Shown in pieces: positions 6,146-10,378 of a DNA stretch of 10,378 bases. The notes beneath the pieces were generated by a model. It was not told the origin of the DNA. It saw only the letters and a list, made by a program, of their open reading frames with translations, and made no database searches. The translations under genes and the position numbers were made by a program. The DNA comes from JANPJV01 sp031425695 (GTDB lineage: Bacteria; Pseudomonadota; Gammaproteobacteria; Xanthomonadales; SZUA-5). The stretch covers positions 1 through 10,378 of the forward strand of contig JANPJV010000206.1 of assembly GCA_031425695.1 (NCBI GenBank), written 5' to 3'. How positions within the stretch are numbered: position 1 is the stretch's first letter; the number at the start of each line of letters is the position of its first letter.

Positions 6146-7207
6146 CTACTCGCTCAGCGCCTGCAAGAACCGATCATTCTCCGCCGGTGTCCCCACGCTC
6201 ACGCGCAGGCAGTTTTCGAGGCCGAGGTTGTGGCTGACGTCGCGTACCAGCACGCCGCGCTCGGCCAGGGTGCACCAGAGCGCGGGGGCATCGTCGACGC
6301 GCAGGGCGATGAAGTTGGCAGCGCTCGGCCACAGCTTGCGCACCTTGGGGTGAGTGCTGAGCACCGCGGCCAGGCGCTCGCGCTCACTGATGATCAAAGC
6401 CATGCGACGGGCGCGGATCGCGCGCGGTTCCGGTGCCATGGCAGCGAGCGCGGCGTTGGCACAGGGGCTCGGGATGGGATAGGGCGCCATGATCCGGCGC
6501 AGCAGGCCGACGATTTCGGGTGACCCGATCATCACGCCGAGCCGCGCGCCGGCGAGGCCAAAGGCCTTGGACATCGTGCGCAACACCACCAGGTTGGGAT
6601 GGTTGGCAATCTCGGTCGCCAGCGTCGGCACGCCGGAAAACTCGCCGTAGGCCTCGTCGACGACAACCAACGCCTGGTTCTCCAGCGTCCGCGCAAGCGC
6701 GAGCACCGCGTTGGCATCGACCAAGCCACCGGTGGGATTATTCGGGCTGCAGATGTAGACGAGCTTGACGGCTGAGTTGTGCGCCGCCGCGAGCACCGCA
6801 TCGGCACTCCAGGCGAAATCGGCTTGCGCGTCGAGCGGGACGCTGACGATACCGGCGCCCTGGACACCGGCCGCCACTGCATACATCCCGAAAGTCGGTG
6901 GCGAAACCAGGACCGCGTCCTGGCCACAGCGACAGAACGCACGGGTCAGCAGGTCGATGGCCTCGTCGCTGCCGCGACCAAGAAAGAGCTGCTGGCGCTC
7001 GACACCGTACTCGAAGGCGAGCGCGCGCAGCAGTGCGTCGGGCTGCGGTTCCGGGTAACGATTGATGCCCACCGGCGCGCCATCGAAAGGCGCGTACGGC
7101 GATTCGTTGGCATTCAACATGACCACCGCCTGGCCGGCTTCCATGCGCGCCGAGCTGTAGGGCTTGAGCCTGAGCAGCTCAGGTCGGGCGAGATCGAGCA
7201 CGCTCAT
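6146..7207 (-). CDS. hisC: Histidinol-phosphate aminotransferase
   Basis: PLP-dependent fold-type I aminotransferase that transfers the amino group of glutamate to imidazole acetol phosphate, giving histidinol phosphate. 353 aa, as usual. The N-terminus has LNANESPYAP and NRYPEPQP, the substrate and dimer contacts of HisC. Cofactor residues are Asn156 in CSPNNPTGG, Asp184 and Tyr187 in VVVDEAYGEF, the Schiff-base Lys214 in RTMSKAFGLAGARLG, and Arg222. Arg335 in LRVSVGTPAEND would hold the substrate carboxylate or phosphate. The ATG overlaps the hisD stop as ATGA (7204-7207), with GAGGG six bases upstream, so it is probably coupled to hisD. A 72-bp spacer with a hairpin follows its stop. Confidence 0.97.
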   Translation of the reverse strand: MSVLDLARPELLRLKPYSSARMEAGQAVVMLNANESPYAPFDGAPVGINRYPEPQPDALLRALAFEYGVERQQLFLGRGSDEAIDLLTRAFCRCGQDAVLVSPPTFGMYAVAAGVQGAGIVSVPLDAQADFAWSADAVLAAAHNSAVKLVYICSPNNPTGGLVDANAVLALARTLENQALVVVDEAYGEFSGVPTLATEIANHPNLVVLRTMSKAFGLAGARLGVMIGSPEIVGLLRRIMAPYPIPSPCANAALAAMAPEPRAIRARRMALIISERERLAAVLSTHPKVRKLWPSAANFIALRVDDAPALWCTLAERGVLVRDVSHNLGLENCLRVSVGTPAENDRFLQALSE

Positions 7208-8556
7208 GGGCGACCCTCGTTCGCAATCGCGCGCAGGCGCACGCGCACCGCGAGCGCATGGGCTTCCAGGCCCTCGGCCTCGGCCATCACGATTGCCGTC
7301 GGACCGATCCCGGTGAGGCCCTCGGCACTCGCCTCCTGCACCGTGACCAGCTTCTGGAAGCTCTGCACCGACAGCCCACTCCAGGTGCGCGCAAAGCCGT
7401 TGGTGGGCAGCACATGGTTGGTGCCGCTGGTGTAGTCACCAAGAGATTCGGGCGTGTAGCGCCCGAGAAAGACCGAACCCGCATTCTCCACCGACAGCAG
7501 CAGCCGGCGCGGATCCGCGACATTCAGGATCAGGTGTTCCGGCGCGTAGGCATTTGAAACGGCGATCGCGGCCATCAGGTCCGGCACCAGGATCACCCGG
7601 CTGTTGGCGAGGGCGGCTCGCGCAGTGGCGAGACGCGGCAGTTCGGCCAGCATCTCTGCGAGTGCCTTGTCGACCGCATTCGCGACCGTGGCGCTGGTGG
7701 TGACCAGCAGCACCTGTGAATCCGGGCCGTGCTCGGCTTGCGAGAGCAGGTCGGCCGCGACGAATTCCGGGTCGGCGAGCTCGTCGGCGATGACCAGTAC
7801 TTCCGATGGGCCAGCGGGCATGTCGATCGCGGCGCCCAGTGGGTCCTGCGCGACCAGTTGCTTGGCCGCGGTCACGTACGCATTGCCGGGGCCAAAGATC
7901 TTGTCGCAGCGCGGGACGCTTTCGGTGCCGTAAGCCATTGCTGCAATCGCATGCGCGCCACCGAGCTTGATCACCGTCTCGATTCCGCACGCGCGTGCCG
8001 CGTACAGCACTGCAGGGTCGGCGCTGCCATCCGCGCGCGGCGGTGTCGCCATGACGATGCGCCGGCAACCGGCGAGGCGCGCCGGCACCCCGAGCATCAG
8101 CGCAGTCGATGGCAGCGGCGCACTGCCCGCCGGCACGTACAGACCGACGCTGACGACCGGCAACGGCAGGCGTTCACAGATCACCCCGGGCGCGGTCGAC
8201 AGCGCGATCGGCTGCGGTCGCGTTTCGCGATGGAAACGCTCGATGCGCTGGCGCGAATCGTTAATCGCTCGTTTGAGCTCTTCGGAAACTTGCCCATCGG
8301 CCGCCACAAACTCCGCCTCGCTAACGCGAAAATCGGCCAGCTCGCAGCCGTCGAAGCGACGGGTCAGCGCGCGCAGGCAGCTGTCGCCATCGGCGCGGAC
8401 TTGCGCGATCAGGCGCCGCACCTGCGCCAGCAGTTCCTCGTTGTTGATCGAATCGGGGCGCGCCAGGGCGCGCTGGCGCGCGCCGGCGTCGAGTGCCTGC
8501 CAGTCGATCCGCCCCAGCAGTGCATCTGGTGAGGGGGTGCTTGTGCTCTCGTTCAT
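7204..8556 (-). CDS. hisD: Histidinol dehydrogenase
   Basis: Zinc- and NAD-dependent enzyme of the last two steps: histidinol to histidinal to histidine. 450 aa, slightly longer than the E. coli enzyme because of a short N-terminal tail. Zinc ligands line up as Gln273 and His276 (LLSQAEHG), Asp374 (LGDYTSGTNH) and His433 (LEAHA). The catalytic pair Glu340-His341 lies in NAYAPEHL. Other signatures are GLYVPAG (138-144), KIFGPGNAYV (219-228) and DMPAGPSEVLV (245-255). The ATG overlaps the hisG stop as ATGA (8553-8556), and its own stop overlaps hisC the same way, so hisG-hisD-hisC is one coupled block. Confidence 0.98.
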   Translation of the reverse strand: MNESTSTPSPDALLGRIDWQALDAGARQRALARPDSINNEELLAQVRRLIAQVRADGDSCLRALTRRFDGCELADFRVSEAEFVAADGQVSEELKRAINDSRQRIERFHRETRPQPIALSTAPGVICERLPLPVVSVGLYVPAGSAPLPSTALMLGVPARLAGCRRIVMATPPRADGSADPAVLYAARACGIETVIKLGGAHAIAAMAYGTESVPRCDKIFGPGNAYVTAAKQLVAQDPLGAAIDMPAGPSEVLVIADELADPEFVAADLLSQAEHGPDSQVLLVTTSATVANAVDKALAEMLAELPRLATARAALANSRVILVPDLMAAIAVSNAYAPEHLILNVADPRRLLLSVENAGSVFLGRYTPESLGDYTSGTNHVLPTNGFARTWSGLSVQSFQKLVTVQEASAEGLTGIGPTAIVMAEAEGLEAHALAVRVRLRAIANEGRP

Positions 8557-9455
8557 GCCAGCATTTTCTCCACTGGCAGCACCAGCAACTGACTGGCGCC
8601 GGCCTTTTTTAGGTCCTCCAGGTGTTGCCAGGTGATCGTGTCATTGCAGACCGCCTGCAGGCTAAGGAGCTCCGAAGTGCCGTCAATGCGCGTCACGCTC
8701 GGTGGATCTGCCTTCGGCAGCAACCCCAGGATCGCCTCGAGATTGACGCGCTCGACCTGCAGCAGCACCAGCTTGGATTCGCGCACGCGGATGACGCCCT
8801 CGATCCGCCGCAGCAGCAGCTCCAGCAGATCCGCGCGCTCGTCCGCGAACTGCTGGCGGGCGCCGATCAGCACCGCCTGGCTGTCGAGCAGCACGGCGGC
8901 TTCGCGCAACTGATTGGCCACCAGCGTCGCGCCCGAGGACACCAGGTCGCAGATCGCGTCGGCGGTACCGAGGCGCGGCGCGATTTCGACCGAGCCATTG
9001 AGCACCACGGTCTTGGCATCAATGCCGTGCTCGCGCAGATAAGCGCCGAGCAGGTGCGGGTAACTGGTGGCAATGCGCATCCCGGCGAGATCCGCAGGAC
9101 TTTCGAAAGCATCCTCCTGCGGGACCGCGATCGACAGCCGACAGCGCCCGAAGCCGAGCTCGCGAATCTCCACGAAGGCTGCCTCGCCGCCATTGGCGCT
9201 GGCCTCGATGCGCTGCTCGCTGGCGACATTGCGGCCCACGATCCCAAGCTCGCAGACGCCCTGGGCGATCAGGCCCGGGATGTCGTCGTCGCGCACCAGC
9301 AACAAGTCCACCGGCAAGGTTTCGCCGAAGCAGAACAGCTTGTCGCGGCTCTGACGGAACTTGAGCCCGCAGCGCGCGAGCAGATCCTGCGAAGAATCAG
9401 AAAGTCGTCCCGATTTCTGTACCGCAATGCGCAACCGATCCCTGGGCTTGGTCAT
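8553..9455 (-). CDS. hisG: ATP phosphoribosyltransferase, long form
   Basis: Committed step of the pathway: ATP and PRPP give phosphoribosyl-ATP. At 300 aa this is the long, HisZ-independent form, with two periplasmic-binding-like catalytic lobes (about 1-222) and an ACT-like regulatory domain (about 225-300) that in this family binds histidine for feedback inhibition. Signatures: RIAVQKSGRL (9-18), VRDDDIPGLIAQGVCELGIVG (from 54), RIATSYPHL (127-135), and the PRPP-binding segment TADAICDLVSSGATLVANQL (164-183). The ATG overlaps the stop of the TrpR-like gene as ATGA (9452-9455), and a strong AAGGA lies six bases upstream, so hisG can be translated both by coupling and on its own. No hisZ is present in the window, as expected for the long form. 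Confidence 0.98.
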   Translation of the reverse strand: MTKPRDRLRIAVQKSGRLSDSSQDLLARCGLKFRQSRDKLFCFGETLPVDLLLVRDDDIPGLIAQGVCELGIVGRNVASEQRIEASANGGEAAFVEIRELGFGRCRLSIAVPQEDAFESPADLAGMRIATSYPHLLGAYLREHGIDAKTVVLNGSVEIAPRLGTADAICDLVSSGATLVANQLREAAVLLDSQAVLIGARQQFADERADLLELLLRRIEGVIRVRESKLVLLQVERVNLEAILGLLPKADPPSVTRIDGTSELLSLQAVCNDTITWQHLEDLKKAGASQLLVLPVEKMLA

Positions 9456-9814
9456 TTTTCGTCCTTGTTGTTCTTGGTGCCAACAGGCGCCTTCGTTGGC
9501 CAGCGGCCGCGAGCCTGTAGCCTCTTTGCGGCGCGCGCATAACCGCGATCCGCCCCCGCGAGGCAGCGCGCGACGCGTCCAACCGTAGTCACGCTGACCG
9601 CCGTTCGATCGTGGATTTCGCGGTAGGCGACCCCTGCGATCAACAGCGGCACCACACGCCAGCGATCCGTCAGCGCCTCGAGCTCCGCCGGCGTCAGCAG
9701 ATCATGCAGGAAGGCACGCATCTCCTCGACCGATTTCAGCGCCAGCAGACCTTCACACAGAAATTCCTCCGGCGTGACGGCCAGCGCTTCCGGCTCGAGC
9801 GCGCGTCGCTTCAT
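9452..9814 (-). CDS. TrpR-related (YerC/YecD-type) DNA-binding protein, probable his operon regulator
   Basis: Small helix-turn-helix protein, 120 aa from the ATG at 9814. Residues about 20-100 match the TrpR/YerC pattern: an acidic helical start (EEFLCEGLLALKSVEEMRAFL), then LLTPAELEALTDRWRVV, then the reader: IAGVAYREIHDRTAVSVTTV and GRVARCL (about 59-85), and a Lys/Arg-rich tail. In TrpR the equivalent helices bind DNA and tryptophan; the ligand here is unknown. It is the first gene of the operon and overlaps hisG by ATGA, which points to control of histidine synthesis and perhaps of itself. The frame continues to a TTG at 10012, but that extension has low-complexity, repeat-derived sequence and passes through the promoter. 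No clear ribosome binding site precedes the ATG, and the predicted leader is only about 26 nt. Confidence 0.88.
   Translation of the reverse strand: MKRRALEPEALAVTPEEFLCEGLLALKSVEEMRAFLHDLLTPAELEALTDRWRVVPLLIAGVAYREIHDRTAVSVTTVGRVARCLAGADRGYARAAKRLQARGRWPTKAPVGTKNNKDEK
9462..9466 (-). promoter_or_regulatory. Ribosome binding site of hisG
   Basis: AAGGA on the minus strand, six bases (CGAAAA) before the hisG ATG, inside the last codons of the TrpR-like gene. It is the strongest such site in the operon, which fits a need for steady hisG translation apart from coupling. Confidence 0.75.
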
Positions 9815-9820
9815 CGAATG

Positions 9821-9836
9821 TATTAGCGCGTTATTA
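9821..9836 (-). promoter_or_regulatory. Candidate operator of the his operon
   Basis: TAATA-ACGCGC-TAATA on the minus strand: two TAATA copies 11 bp apart, about one helical turn, and also an imperfect palindrome centred on CGCG (12 of 16 positions symmetric). It lies between the predicted -10 box and the start codon of the TrpR-like gene, from about +5 to +20 of the predicted transcript, and is AT-rich in GC-rich surroundings. A repressor bound here would block transcription. That the TrpR-like protein binds it is inference. Confidence 0.4.
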
Positions 9837-9847
9837 CGTTGGAGACA

Positions 9848-9876
9848 ACCATAGGCGGAGGTTGGTTGGGAGTCAA
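9848..9876 (-). promoter_or_regulatory. Predicted sigma-70 promoter of the his operon
   Basis: TTGACT (9876-9871; five of six to consensus), a 17-bp spacer, and TATGGT (9853-9848; four of six). Transcription would begin near 9840, about 26 nt before the TrpR-like start codon, and run leftward through the operon. It is the best promoter match in the 564-bp upstream region that I could find by eye. Confidence 0.6.
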
Positions 9877-9936
9877 GGACTGTGGTGTGAAGAGTGATGG
9901 GAGGTTGATACGGGTTACGGAGCGCGGCACCGGGGT

Positions 9937-10063
9937 TCGGAGGTAGCGCGGTTCTGTGCGCGCGAGGAATTTGCGTTCGCGAGACTGACGAGCGCGCCAG
10001 CGGCCGCGTCAACCTACGAAGCGCTCTCCGCTCCGTCGACCCAGCCGGGCGCCGCGCGCTCGT
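9937..10063. repeat. 127-bp intergenic repeat, copy 1
   Basis: Matches copy 2 (10184-10310) at 119 of 127 positions by my count, in the same orientation and 247 bp apart. It contains a perfect 10-bp inverted repeat, ACGAGCGCGC at 9988-9997 and GCGCGCTCGT at 10054-10063, so much of the unit could fold as one arm-loop structure. No coding frame is supported in it. It ends about 60 bp upstream of the -35 box of the his promoter. Confidence 0.9.
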
Positions 10064-10183
10064 AGACAGTTCGCAAGAATCGGTGCCGCAAGGCGCGTCG
10101 GACCCAGCCTACCTCGGCCTGGTGATCCGCGCCCGTAGAACGGAACCACATCTAAAAACCAACCTAGCGCGCGGCCCGGGTGC

Positions 10184-10310
10184 TCGGAGGTAGCGCGGTT
10201 CTGTGCGCGCGAGGGACTTGCGTACGCGAGACCGACGAGCGCGCCAGCGGCCGCGTCCGCCTACGTAGCGCTCTCCGCTCCGTCGACCCAGCCGGGCGCG
10301 GCGCGCTCGT
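10184..10310. repeat. 127-bp intergenic repeat, copy 2
   Basis: Second copy of the unit at 9937-10063, with the same 10-bp inverted arms at 10235-10244 and 10301-10310. The eight differences are scattered single bases and none disturbs the arms, as expected for a dispersed structured element rather than a recent duplication of a gene. I see no gene in the flanks (10064-10183 and 10311-10378). Confidence 0.9.
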
Positions 10311-10378
10311 TTTCAGTACGCGAGATATGGGGAGACAGGCGGGGTGGGTAACAGGGTGGTTAGGCGTGTTGATCGCCG

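Larger units (their letters stand above)
9815..10378. other. Non-coding region upstream of the his operon
   Basis: This 564-bp stretch holds the candidate operator, the predicted promoter and the two 127-bp repeats, and no reading frame with a credible start, ribosome site and protein-like composition. I found no tRNA, no T-tract terminator and no his attenuator. The gene upstream, beyond the right edge, is not visible. Confidence 0.7.

Noticed and set aside
7729..9542. Two long plus-strand frames (7729-8532 and 8622-9542) opposite hisD and hisG
   Set aside because: Same reason: antisense shadows of well-supported genes with no domain signature.
9873..9914. Cluster of four His codons (CAT CAC TCT TCA CAC CAC) as a possible hisL leader
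   Set aside because: The frame has a TAA just upstream and no ATG, GTG or TTG before the His codons; it lies upstream of the predicted promoter and no terminator hairpin follows.
9815..10012. 66-residue N-terminal extension of the TrpR-like protein from a TTG
   Set aside because: It runs through the promoter and repeat copy 1, has non-protein-like composition, and the family is about 100-120 aa.

Overview
The window is GC-rich and reads as the chromosome of a gammaproteobacterium, most likely of the Xanthomonadales (Lysobacterales). The grounds are the compact histidine operon in the order hisG-D-C-B-H-A-F-IE with fused hisB and hisIE genes, a small TrpR-related (YerC/YecD-type) gene in front of hisG, and GC-rich palindromic repeats in the gaps. 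The genus cannot be told from this sequence.

Layout. Every supported gene lies on the minus strand, so the operon reads from right to left. Bases 9815-10378 are non-coding and hold two 127-bp direct repeats and the probable operon promoter (TTGACT, 17 bp, TATGGT). The TrpR-like regulator (9452-9814) comes first, then hisG, hisD, hisC, hisB, hisH, hisA, hisF and hisIE, ending at 2077. Five junctions are 4-bp ATGA overlaps that suggest translational coupling. The other three (hisC/hisB, hisB/hisH, hisF/hisIE) are 72-129 bp spacers, each holding an inverted repeat. Bases 1640-2076 carry three 101-bp tandem units that each form a long hairpin, plus a partial copy. A BaeS-like membrane histidine kinase (89-1600) follows, and the left edge has two overlapping palindromes.

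Function. The eight his genes encode all the steps from PRPP and ATP to histidine except the HisN-type phosphatase, which is covered by the N-terminal half of HisB. HisH and HisF form the glutamine-dependent IGP synthase. Control appears to differ from the enterobacterial hisL attenuator: no usable His-rich leader peptide is present, and instead a DNA-binding protein is the first gene of the operon, with a candidate operator at the predicted transcript start. The histidine kinase has no partner regulator in the window and is probably a separate unit.

I see no undescribed multi-gene system. The best leads are the regulator with its operator, the 101-bp hairpin array, the mutually exclusive hairpins before hisH, and the 127-bp repeat pair.
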